NCBI RefSeq assembly: GCF_000247815.1
Contig: NC_021678.1
Coordinates: 6,377,478 to 6,441,477 of the forward strand
Length of the DNA: 64,000 nucleotides
Reading direction: 5' to 3'
Source: Ficedula albicollis
Taxonomy: Eukaryota > Chordata > Aves > Passeriformes > Muscicapidae
Both the position numbers and the translations under genes were made by a program. Each line of letters begins with the position of its first letter. Positions within the stretch are counted from its first letter, which is position 1. The notes under the pieces were generated by a model, which searched no databases, had not been told where the DNA came from, and saw only the letters and a program-made list of their open reading frames with translations. Below, piece after piece: positions 1-11,231 of the stretch.

Positions 1-3000
1 CATTGGAGAAACAAAAGAAAAGAACTTACCCCTTTTTTTCCCCAAAGCATACATCCTTTCAAAGGTTTAATAGCTTCAGGATTAGGAAATTGTATGTTCT
101 TTTGATTTTTTTTTTCTGCTATGAGTTTTGTTAGTTATTGAGAATGCATAAAAATTGTTCCATGTGAACACTACAGAGGTTTTTGAACAACATTCAGCTA
201 AATCACTGTTTAGCCTTGCAATTATTTCTTTTGGGGAGGAATTGCAGGTGGGAGGTAAAAAGTTCAGTGTAATTATTTCTCTACTGTGTTGGAAACAAGC
301 TCTATGCCTATTGTACGCACTTGCCTCTGAAGTATAAACAGTTTATGCTATTGGAATGTTTTGGGAAAGCAGGGAAGGTATTGGAGGAAGGGTGTGATTT
401 GTAGCTATTTATACTTCTGCATTTAGTCAAAGGGGAACTATTATTTCATTTTCACTTACATTTAATTGATTTAGCTCCAAGATTAGATCAATCCGTACAT
501 GGGTCTAGCGCCAATGTGTGGGATCTGATATGCAAAGCACTTGGACTTGCACAGTGCCCCGTAGAGGCTGGAGCTGTACAGGTCTGAAGAGCTTTGGTGG
601 CAACATAGCTCATGTGCAGGGAGGTTGATGAGGGAAAGCTGTGAACCTGCCTTGTGTTTGCTTCCATTCCTGTTGCCTGTGTCCAGCTGATTTGCTGTTT
701 CCCACAGTGCCCTCCAGATCATCTGGCTGCTGTCATCAGCTAGGTTAGGAAGGCAGAGGCACTTGTGAGAGCTGGAGGAGAGAGGAAGGCACACAATTGT
801 GAGTTACTGTGACCTGCTGTCCAATTTCTCCTTTTCATAGCCTCTGTTGGCTGGTAAGAACTCCAGTAGGAGCTGGCAGCTGCAAGAAGTAAGGCAGAAG
901 TTGTGAGCAGAGCCAAGTATGGGAAGAAGTCCGAGTCCTCACACTGCCCACAGTGGCTCTGCTAACAAGTAATCATCTGGGGATAGCTGGCTGAGAAGAC
1001 AAAGCTCCCAGGCAAATCATTTATATACTTTCATCTGCCAAGTGTGTTACTATATGACCTATTAAATACACAACTCTGCAACGAGCTGACAGAATGTTTT
1101 TGGTGAGAGAATGTACTTTTCATCTGGGTTTTCCTGCACCAGTAATCCTTTCTGTCAGTATCTCTCTACTGACTCTCAAGACATTTTGAACTTCTTGGTT
1201 GCTTTTGATTAAATTTGACAGGGCAGAAATAGTTCAAAGCTAGTTTTCCACAAGCTTCTTGAAAAGAGGTGTGTAGACAAATTCACATTCCCAGTTCATG
1301 CACTGTAGTGTGGGCTTAGCTGCATTACCACACAGCAAAGAATCTAAGCTGGGGTGGGGAGCAGGCAGGGTAAGTTGCAGTGCTTACAAAATGACTTGCT
1401 TAATTGTGTCACATGCCCATTAAACAGCTTTGCCACCAACCTTTGTTAAAGTTTACTGAAAATGACGTTGAGATCCAGCTTGGAGACTGTTCAAAGATGT
1501 GGAACATGTTTAAGAAACCAAAGAGGGTTTTTTGTTCCCTTTATGTTATATAGTTAGTAGGACCGTGTGCCCAACAGGTATACGTTTCTCATCCTTACAA
1601 AAATAGGGTTGTGTCACAGGTAGGCACTCCTAAAAAGTTAAAGAAACAAATCATGGGATCTTCATGGTCTTACCTGTGGAATGGTCTCCCAACAGCTCTG
1701 CCACTGTAGGACCTGTGGCAGTCCTGCCTGAGGTCTCCAAACCTCCTTATCTCAGGAGCTACCAGGCTGTGAAACAAGTGTCTGGGGGTCAGCTCTTGGG
1801 GCTTTCTGATAATTCCATTTCCTTTCCTATTTCTGCCTGCTCTTTTTCTTTCTTTCTTTGTGATATTTTGATTACAATATGTGTCTGTTTCTCAAAGAGA
1901 AGCATAAATTAACCAGAAGAATGTTCTGTAACCGAAGTTATTTTCATAAAAAGCCAAGCATTTGTTGTTTTCTGCATGCAGTTTTAGAAAGGACAAGAGT
2001 TTATTCTTGCCTTTTAGGTGTACATTCTTGTTGTAACTTACCAACAACTGGTGGTTAGAGTTTCTGCCTCTGGCAATTTCAGTTTCAGTCACTTATTCAG
2101 TCTCCCAGCTGTTTACTTTTTACAAACTGAAATGACTAATTTGCATAAGGGCAGTCTATTGTAGATCTACCTGGTAGATCAAAGTCATGCCAAAATTTAG
2201 TTACTTGTTTAAATGATCATTTAAAATTGTATTGATAGCCTTCTATTGAACTGCTGTACTCATTTTAAGTATTCTTAAAATTCTCATCTAATTATCTAAG
2301 ATATATCTAATTCTAATATCTATATATCTAATAATTAACTTTGCCTATAGCCTGAGTTTCAGTCCTCTGTAGCCTTACAGACTTGATAGGCAAGATCTTC
2401 ATTGGAATTACCTTTGTCATCTTTGCACCCACTGGGGAACAGCTATATAGTGGAAAAAAGACAGGGTGGGTACTTTGGATTTTAACTTTTATTTGCAATT
2501 TCTGAGTTCATAGAATAATAGACTAGAGCTGAAGCAGTGGACATGGCAAACAGTCTGCTTTCACTTGAATCTGAACCTGAGCTCCCTGGGCAAGTGCATA
2601 GGGAAGAAGGATAGTTTTGAATTATTTGTTCTTAAAATAAACATGGTTTTGAAGTTGAAGGGCATGTGAAGCATTCAGAAAAGAATGAGGAGGAAAAACA
2701 CTTTTCTTTTACAGTAAGTTATAAGTAAGTGATGTATTAAAACTATAGTGTTGGATCAGAACACTGTGGTCTGCAGAACTGTGTCTCTGCACAGACAAGA
2801 ACATGTAAGGATGATGGTTGCAGACATTTAGGCTAATTGTATGCCTTATTTCATAACATGTGTATTCATATATTCATGCTATGTACCATTTAAAAGTGTT
2901 CCAGTCGTTTAATACGTACGATATGAAAATAAGGAATGATGATTTTTCTGTGCCACTTCTTGCTAGGATCTGAACTGATAGCATTGTAGCCTGCATTTTC

Positions 3001-6000
3001 TGCTTTGTGTGTTACTTTTAAAATGGAAAATTAATAAATTAATCTTTGTACTTACTCATATTTTGTATGTGAAACCTGACCTATCGATTTAGGGATATAT
3101 TTAGATCTTAGTCTGTTTCCCAAATATAATTATTTTATAGAATTGGTTTTTGTTGTTCAAACATGCTAAGGAATTTGATTAGAAAGTTTACTGCATGAAT
3201 ATCGGGTGGTGGTGGTTTCTATGGTGCTCTCAATTCTGGTAGCAGTTCTTAATGGAACTGCGTCTCTCTTCCAGTTTCCCAAACCTCCAAATGTCAGTGA
3301 TCCCTCAGTGTCTTGATTATTAGCCTGGAGGTTGTTGTTTTGCAATGTTATTGCAAAACAGAAGTTTGTTGGTTTAGTATAAGAAGGCCCTTAGAATTCT
3401 GAAATTTAAAAAATGTCACTTTTCATAACAGTCATGACTGAGATTAGTCTTGGTATGTGTAATATGTGTCAATTCATATACCCAAAATCATATTCCTCTC
3501 TTGTAAGGGCAATGAATTGCATCAACTCATATTGTTATTCAGAGAACTTCGTTTTACTAGCAGTAGTATTTAACTTGTGCATTTTGAAATTATTTTCCAA
3601 ATACTCATTTGCTTGTACATCATCACCACCGATTATATCAGTTCTCTGCAGGAAATTTGTTGATGTGGTGATTGACAGTTTGTTGTTTCTTTTTTTTTCT
3701 TCTAGAGAGAAGGACATTACTAAATGCATTGAAACTTCACTAAAGGCTTTTTCTAGTACAGGAAATTTCTCTTTAGATCCTCCAGGATCCTGCCCACTGA
3801 GAAAATACAAAGAAAATATACAACTCAATTAATTAATGAAAATTTTGGAATGTCTAATGCTTGTTACTAGGAGCAATACCAATGTCAGTAGTAGGAAAAG
3901 GTGACTGCCCTGCTAAGCTTATATTTTCATGCTTTCAACTGTGATTGCACAACACCAATAGCAAGTAAAGCGTTCTCCGTGTATGCTGAAGTAGCATGAT
4001 GTTTATTTAGTGAACCATGAGACATCAAGGCAGAAGACTTTGGGTTTAGACTTCCTAATGCTTCAAAATTAGTACTTCAGGGGTCATCACACCAACCTGA
4101 ATGGGGTTTGCAGTTTAAAAACATACTTGAGAAAATAATTAAGTTGCAGAGCATAGTCTGGTACCATGTGACTTAGATATGAGAAGTCTTGGAGAATGGC
4201 AACCAACAGGAACACTTTTACAGTAGCAGTGATGTGGAATTGATCCTAAGGTATTAATATTCATTACCTGTCCTTGTGCTTTTAGACCTTCAGCCCACCG
4301 TCTGGTATGTGCTGCCTGATCACAGCAACAAAGCTTACTGCATAATGACCCTGGGTGTCGTATCTTTAACCTTCATGGAAAGCAGTTGGTCAGTCCTCTC
4401 TAGGTGGCCTGACTAAATTGGTAAATTTACTTGTTTAATCAATTTGCCAATGGTGATTTGCCATTGCCTTTATTGGGGGTGGGGTGTGGGAGTGGAAAAA
4501 ACAAAGGTGATCAGAGAGTTTCATTTGTAACCTTTTAGTGGTGTAGCTAAAACATGTTGACTCTAGTCTTTTGTGCTGTTTTTTGGTTGAAAGATGTCTT
4601 CTCAAAACTGTGGGAAAGGTCTATGGATAGTCTTGTAAAACTTCTGATGATGACCAAGAGTTTAAAAAGGCTTAGCAGGCTCAGAACCCATGTCAAAACC
4701 AGGGAACAGGGCTGGGGAGCATCCAACAGCTGCTGGATGTGATGGCCCTTGTGCCCTTTGTGTGGCTTTCCCCTCCAGTAGGAGTATGTGTGGAGCACTA
4801 TCTTCTGTGGAGAAACATGAATGTTTGTAGTTACAGTTGTTTTGTGTATTAAATCAGTGCTTCTAGCAGCAGCAGCCTTGCAGTGCGTATGTTCTTTCAC
4901 CTTTCTTCAAATGTGCAGTAAGGCTTGATGCAAACCAAAGTTACAGGATTTCAGCACGCCCTTGGGGAAAAGCTTTTGGTCTGTGCTGTGCAGGCCTGGT
5001 GCTTTCTGCAGAGCACAAGGCTTCTCAGAGCAAGGCCAGTGAGGGAGAACACATGTAGTTGGGCTACTCTTTTAAGCTTTGTGCTGCCCTGCATTGCCAT
5101 GGCCATGTGGGAGAGCAAGATGTGCTTACCACAATTTGTGTTACGGATTTTTTTACCCCTTAATTATTTTAAAATAATGCTTGGGTAAAGGTGTTGGCTT
5201 TTTTTTTCTGTAGAGATCTGAATTTTCTTTTTTTAATTACACTGGTAGCTCCCGTTTACTTTCACCTCTGTTCCTTTCTATGCCTGCTGTCAGTATCAGA
5301 GTATCCTGTTACCATTGCTGTTGCTTAAGTGCTCTTCTAAATTTTGCTCCATGTACTCAGACCATTTTTGGGAGTGGAGGAAGGAAGGTACTTTAATTTT
5401 CTGCATATTTGCTAGAAGTAATCACCCGTTCTATCACTCTTCCCAGCAATCATTGTATGGTATTATTTTGCCACGTTTCACTGATTCAGGTCGAGCAGAG
5501 TGGCTACAGAGATGTGTATCTGTTTCCAGACAAATACTGGAATGCAATCTGGGCACCATGTCCCAGTTATTAATTATACTTATTGCTTTATTTCAAACAT
5601 TCTAGCATTTTTTTTCCTGCAAGACATTCAGCTTTCTGTGAACAGTTTACTAAGAGATCCAAAAAAATGCATGACTCATCACTTTTGTCAGTATTTGGTG
5701 AATCTGAAGGAAAAAATAGAAACAGGAGTGACCAAATTCAAATTTATCCTTCAAGTCCTGACTTCACTGTTTCTCCCTCTATGTGTGACTATTTTACAAC
5801 TTATTCATAAAGCATATGCAGCATGTGCTACAAACTCCTTCGATTCTTAGTCATGTTAAAGAAGATCGACCTCTGCTTCCCTGCAAGATTCTGAACTGTA
5901 GCTGCCAGTGCATGCTTCCCACACTCAGTCCCTGGAGTCTGTGCCCAAGTGTTACAAATGACATGATGGCACTGCTCTTAGAGTGTTGGGGGACAGCTGT

Positions 6001-6469
6001 ATTTTTGTTAAATATCACTATATTATGGGATGCTGCACAGCAGACTTTTATCTCTGAATGATGGCACCGCCAGATGCTCACGTCAAAACAAATATCCTGG
6101 AGCTGGGTGGCATATACTAAGAAAAAGCAAAAGAAGCCAGAGTCCTGGAGTTCCTGTAGGTGGGTGGTGTTAGTAATTCTAGTAGAAGTGTTTTAGCAGT
6201 AGTGATTTCAAGATATAAAAGGAAAAGGTCTCATATAAACTTGCATAACCTTTGGTTTTTATAATCTGTCAGGAAGAGAGGAAACTTCACAAGGTTTTCA
6301 TTGTGTGAAATGACTTTCTCCTTTTCTCCCACCCTTATCAGTCAGTTTAATAAAAGATAACACCTCTTTGGCTTATTGCTGGAGCTTATAGCTACGTAAT
6401 GGCTCTGAAGCTGATACAGTTGGGAAATGAATGAAAAGCGTAGGGGAAAGAAGAATTCATTCACGGAAA
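1..6469. other. AT-rich non-coding stretch, no gene found
   Basis: I see no gene here. The open frames are all under about 140 codons, overlap on opposite strands, and show no recognisable domain or exon with plausible splice sites. The stretch includes very AT-rich patches near 2275-2340 and 3010-3140, and a short perfect hairpin at 3336-3360. A sequence near 2508-2530 vaguely recalls a CR1 terminus but is too degraded to call. By context this is intergenic or far-upstream intronic DNA of the ANK3 locus. Confidence 0.7.
3336..3360. repeat. Perfect 11-bp inverted repeat with 3-nt loop
   Basis: The arms TGTTTTGCAAT and ATTGCAAAACA are exact reverse complements separated by GTT. The hairpin sits in unremarkable AT-rich DNA with no T-run or gene beside it. 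It could be chance, a decayed palindrome, or a C/EBP- or POU-like (TTGCAAT) paired site. Confidence 0.6.
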
Positions 6470-6975
6470 AAGTGAAAACAGTAGGCACCGATGTGAGCAA
6501 TAAGCCGTTGTCACTGACACGCTCGGGCAGAGCTGTTGTATCACCAGGCTCCTGAGCGAGCCTCGGGAGGGGCGTCTCGAACAGTCCCGGTGCGAGCAGG
6601 CGGAGGTGTTCGCCGCCGCCCAGCGGCTTTTCGGTCCTTTGGGAATCAATCGGAGCTTGCCCGCGCCGGGACAGCCGGAGAGCCCAGCCCGGGGCCGGCA
6701 GCCGGGAGGGGGTGGCCACCAGGTGGCACCGAGTGGCCACCAGGTGGCACCGAGGACCCGCGCTTGTGGCCACCCGAGCGTGCCCGAACCGCCGGGGGCT
6801 CTCGGAGGTGCGGGATCCTGTGCCACGGCTGTGTTTTTCCACTTCGGACACTTGCGTGGTTAAGGTGCGTGCCTTGTTTAAACGAGCCCATTTGAAGTGT
6901 TATACCAAGTAGTTCAGCGAGGGCACAGTTTTGTTCCTAAAAGCTGTTGGGTCGCATCGGCGGCTATTACCCAGT
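6470..6975. promoter_or_regulatory. Orphan CpG island, candidate promoter or insulator
   Basis: An abrupt change from AT-rich DNA to a GC-rich, CpG-dense block, densest from about 6530 to 6830. It carries GC-box-like stretches and the tandem CTCF-type motifs at 6713-6754. CpG islands in birds usually mark transcription starts. A plausible splice donor (AAG followed by GTGCGT) lies at 6862-6870 on the + strand, so it could start a non-coding or distal ANK3 transcript, but no first coding exon is recognisable. Six-frame translations across it are low-complexity Pro/Gly/Arg text typical of CpG islands, not protein. It lies about 35 kb upstream of the ANK3 exon. Confidence 0.65.
6713..6754 (+). 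promoter_or_regulatory. Two exact tandem 21-bp units, each a CTCF-type motif
   Basis: Two identical 21-bp units (6713-6733 and 6734-6754) sit head to tail. Each contains CCACCAGGTGGCAC, which fits the CTCF consensus CCACYAGRKGGCRS at every position and is preceded by TGG, as in strong sites. The 21-bp spacing is about two helical turns, so both cores face the same side of the DNA in the same orientation. The inner CACCAGGTG is also an E-box (CAGGTG), so Snail/ZEB or bHLH factors are an alternative reading. Binding is inferred from the motif only. Confidence 0.6.
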
Positions 6976-9076
6976 CAGGAAATTCCCTTTGGATAGCGAC
7001 AGGTTTTGTGAGGTTCTTTTGATTGCTTGTTTGGTTTTTTGTTGGTTTTTTTTTTTTTCCCCCTGTGGATGTGTGTTTGTTTTTTGACCCTACTCAAAAA
7101 AAGTGATACTTTTTATACTGGCTGTTTTTTACAGAATATCTTGTCAAAAAAAGTAGTGAGATTGCTGTTCTGGTTTAAAGCCTTGCTCCTTAAGGCTATT
7201 CCCATATATAATATGGAAGCGCTTTGCTGAACGGGATAACTCTGTGCTTGGAAAGGTTCTAGCTTTGAGTTGTCTCCTGTGCTTTCATTTTCACGCCTTT
7301 AAACATGGTTTCCTGGAAATGGATGCTCTTTACCTGAAATGCAGAACTAATAGACTTTTGATGTCCTAATGGATAGATAGATGTTGAGTGAAACATTGGA
7401 GAGAACAAAGCACATCTGCCTCTGCCCAAACAGGTTGCTTCTTTCTCTCCCTCGTTGTTCTGAAAGTTTGTGTGTTGCTCTTGCTTGACTGTCTTGGGGA
7501 AGGTGGGTACCCTAAGCCGCATCAAAGAAAGCACTTCTAAATGCTTTTCCTTTCTTTTTTGCTCTACAGTTTGTGCTAAGTTGGGGCAGTAGGAGCTCTT
7601 TGTTCTGTCTGCAGTTTTATGTATGGCTCCCCAGCTTGCCTTTCTCTCGTAATTGATCCTTCCTTTCAGCTTTTAATCAGTTTAGCAGGTTCAAGTGCCA
7701 TCATTCACATTTATGACTGTTCCCTGAAGTAACACATCTATTCAATATCTGTAGTGTGGGGGGCTGAGGGGGGAAGTGAGAGGTTATTGCAAGCTAAGTA
7801 TATTAACTGAAAAAAAAGGATTAAAAAAAAAACCCAAACAAACACACAGAAAGGTGTTGATTTTTTTTTTTTTTTCCCCGCAAGGAAGCACAAAATAAGT
7901 AATAGCATAGGAAGGATTAAGAGGATTTAAGGCTCTAATAGCCCAAACTGACTGGAGTAGATCTTAATGTGTAGGACTTATGGCACTTCCCGTACTTTTC
8001 AGGAAATGAAACCTTTTTAGTTGTCAGTTGTGTAGGGAGGTATTTATTTGGTTTATTTGGTAAATGGCACCTTGTTGCTATTCTTAACTTGCCTTCCTTG
8101 CCTGGCTGCCATCATTGGCAGTGCCAGTCCTTCCTGAACAAGATGGATCCTTGTATTTTTCACAGTGATGCAGAGATGTCTGTGGTCACAGTGTGCAAGT
8201 GCATTCCACATATGAAACACTGTTTTTTCTGTGTGCATATCACCGCATTTTCCATTATGAGGAAACAAAGTGCAGATATGCAACCAGGCCTCCAGCCCCA
8301 GTTATGCTGAAATTACTGTTTTCTCTTGGGACAGCTTATCCATTGACACAATATTCATCACTCAGTGCCTATCCCAGTTTTTTTTTTTTTTTTAACTAAG
8401 TAGTAATTGCACCTGCTGGCCACAGATCAATTAAATTCTGTATTTTTCTTGGTAGGAGATACTGTTGAACTATCTGTCATGTCTCCTGACATAATATAAA
8501 ACAGTCCCAGAGAAAGAGGAGTGTAAAAGAGCGAGAGTGAAAAATAACAGCTTGGGGAAGAAAAAAACCCAAACCAACAAATGACAACCCAAAATGTTAA
8601 TGGAAAAATAGGGTTAGAATAAAAAAGTAGCCTTTGCCATGCATGCTCACATAGGTGGTTGTGTAATCTTGAAATTTAATACAAATGTGCTTTTCCTGTC
8701 TTTGTAGTCTGCTCCTCTTAAAACTGGACCTTTGTGCTGATAGAAGAAATGCTGGGCTGTGCGCTGGGCTCTGTGGTATTTAAAGGAATTAAAATAAGTG
8801 AAGATTAATAATTGGGATCAGTCCTGTGCAAACAGATTAGATTCAAGACAACAAATTTTGTAGAGCAGCGATGTGTTTTATGGCAAAAGTGATGCAAGTT
8901 CTGCTCCTCATTGAGAAACTTTGTTGGTTGAAGGTGCACTATGGGCTATGTTTGTTGGCTGAATGTGTTAATCTGCACTGTGTCAGACCACTTAAAAAAG
9001 CAGCTTGCCTTTTTTCTCTTTTTGTTTGTGACTTAATCTGTATTGATTGAAATTTATAAAACAAAAGTGCTCATTT

Positions 9077-9113
<37 letters not shown>

Positions 9114-9462
9114 TCCTTGGATGCTATTTAAAGTGACTGTTTTTTGTCTGCATTTTGTGTCACTGTTTCATCTCATACCTTTTCCTTGGGTCTCTCCAAA
9201 CATGCCAATTAATACTGAATTGCAATTCACTGAAAATTCTTAATGTGATCTTGGCAAATGTTTGCACTATTCTGACAACTCTGAATGTGATGGTCTTAGT
9301 TTAATATTGTGTATATGTGCATTCAGAACATTGTGGCCTCAGCCAGCAGCATTTGGAAACAGAAGAGGGATTTGCCAGTGGTGAGTCCAGGCTAGTATCA
9401 TGTACTAGGTTGTATTGCTACTGAGATATTTCTGTTCTGTAACACTTTGTCCTCAGATGTAG
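6976..9462. other. Non-coding stretch with homopolymer tracts
   Basis: No gene is supported. The region holds several T- or A-rich tracts (around 7048, 7808-7832, 7861-7876 and 8379-8394) and a T32 run at 9081-9112. Open frames are short and lack recognisable domains. Confidence 0.65.
9081..9112. repeat. T32 homopolymer tract
   Basis: An uninterrupted run of 32 T. No retroposed gene or SINE is recognisable on either side, so it is listed only as a simple repeat. The exact length should be treated as uncertain. Confidence 0.9.
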
Positions 9463-9610
9463 TCATAGAATCATAGGTTAATTTAAGCTGGAAGAGATCC
9501 TTAAGACCATGAAGTCCACCACTAAACTGTGTCCCAAAGTGCCACCTGTACACACCTTTTAACTGCCTCCTGGGATCATGATTCCACCGCTTCCATGTGT
9601 GGGAATCTTC
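9463..9610 (-). mobile_element. CR1 LINE 3' end, 5'-truncated, minus strand
   Basis: The + strand begins TCATAGAATCATAGG and runs on through text typical of the reverse complement of a CR1 3' end: 'GCTGGAAGAGATCCTTAAGA', then 'AAGTCCACCACTAAAC', then 'CTCCTGGGATCATGATTCCA'. That order and the ATTCTATGA-type terminal repeat are hallmarks of avian chicken-repeat-1 elements. The copy is oriented on the - strand and lacks everything upstream of its last 150 bp or so. Its left limit in element orientation is vague because similarity fades after about 9610. It is old and non-coding. Confidence 0.85.
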
Positions 9611-11148
9611 CCAGTTTATCTGGTTTTGACATTCCTGCAACAAACTGGAGAATGGCTTGTTTGGGTTACAGCTGTAAGAGAATTGTCAGTGATGCAGACC
9701 TTGTTTTGTGCCTTCCTGTGGGGCTCCTGAGTGTACCTGAGGTTCCTTCTGGCCTCTTTAAGCTGTCAGTAGGTGAGAAGATGGGTGACTCTAGCTGATG
9801 CATCTGATCTTGGCCAGGAAGTTTGTCTCTTGTGGGGCTGCATCTTCTAGGCCTGAGGAGATCTGCTGAAGGGACAGGGGATCGGGGGGTTTGCCACTGG
9901 AATAGCATCAGTTGTTGTCAAAAGCAGTGAGAATCTGGCACCTCTGCAGCCATGGGACTATTGTGAAATATCTCAAACAAAGAACAGTTCTTTATCCCTT
10001 ATTGCTGACTTCTGTGCTCTGTCATTGAGGAAATGCAGCAGTTGGTCTATTTGCACCTGGAAGATGTAAATACGTATCACAGATCATGGATGTTGAGGGA
10101 GAGAAGAAAATAAATTTTATGCTTACTAATGCTTTCCTGATTTTTTTAAAATTTATTTTTGAGGAGGAGCTTATGCAAGGAGACTTACAACCTAATAAAG
10201 TTTTATAACATAATAAAACCGAATAATAAGACATGAGAAAAAAATTTTAGATAGAATTTATTACCTTAGGTTTCTGCACCGCTGGTGTGAGCTGAATCCT
10301 GGCCCTTGGGATCCCTGGGACCTAAAATTTTTCTGTCTCTGATGTATCACACAGAGTGCTTTGGATCAGCAGCACTGGTTTTCCAGCTGGTGCTGCCTGT
10401 TTTTAAAATGATACGAGATTTCTGGCAGGATGCCTGAAAATGTCTTAGACTTTGATAATCTGTATAAAATATATAGAAAGTGTTCTGAAATTCATGTGGA
10501 GAGAGAGCACTTAAGAAAAAGGTACCAGATGTCACTTAATTGATTCTTTTTTTACTTTTAATGTCAACATTTTGTTCTGATGTGTAACTTGCTATAGTGC
10601 ATCATTTTTCTGTAAACAAATAAATGCTCATGGATTGAGTTGCTGGAACATTCCTATAAAGTAGCAAGGATCTCTTGTCAAGAGCCTTTTCTGAAATACT
10701 AAGGCAATGCTTTCTGCTGCCTGCACAACACGAGCTACCATCTGGAGAGCAGATCCATGCTCAGTACAGGATTCTGCACTGGGTAGGAAGCACCTTTTTG
10801 GTGGACACAGCCCAGACAAAGCATTGTGTGTAGGTAACAGTTCCATCACGAGCTGGCAATAGTGTTCATGTGCAAGGCAATGCACACGTGGGGCGTGTTG
10901 ACTACAGATATTTCTGATGTTGTCTGTGGAATTGAACTTCAGCCTCAGCATTGCCTTGAAATAGGATTTTCCATTTATACTGCAGCCACATCATTTTTAC
11001 ACTTTGCGATATTGCCCCATACGTTGCTTTTTGCAGGGTACCAAAATCTGTCAAATCTCACATAGGAAGCATACAAGTATATTTATAGCTTTTGTTATAA
11101 ATGATACATGAAATATTTGGTCTCCAGACATCTTGTCTTTAGTTTCCC
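9611..11148. other. Non-coding stretch, no gene found
   Basis: No coding exon, RNA gene or clear repeat is recognisable. Open frames up to about 107 codons on the - strand (10628-10951) look like chance frames with no family resemblance. Confidence 0.6.
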
Positions 11149-11231
11149 GTTGCCATGGGCACTCATTAGTATTCCAGGGAGGCCTGGTTGTCATGGCATA
11201 GTGTGTAGTTGTACCGTGTTCCCATGGCAAC
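11149..11231. promoter_or_regulatory. Cluster of three RFX X-box-like palindromes
   Basis: Three 14-bp imperfect palindromes fall within 83 bp: GTTGCCATGGGCAC (11149-11162), GTTGTCATGGCATA (11187-11200) and GTTCCCATGGCAAC (11218-11231). All are variants of the RFX X-box palindrome GTTGCCATGGCAAC, each with one near-perfect half site and the same ATG-centred core. RFX factors act in neurons and ciliated cells. The cluster may be an enhancer, but binding is inferred from motif alone. Confidence 0.5.

Noticed and set aside
2508..2560. A possible second CR1 terminus (TCATAGAATAATAG)
   Set aside because: Only the first dozen bases resemble CR1. The following sequence does not continue in CR1 order.
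6342..6895. Long ORFs on both strands in the CpG island
   Set aside because: They are low-complexity Pro/Gly/Arg/Ala frames in several registers, as expected from a GC-rich regulatory block.
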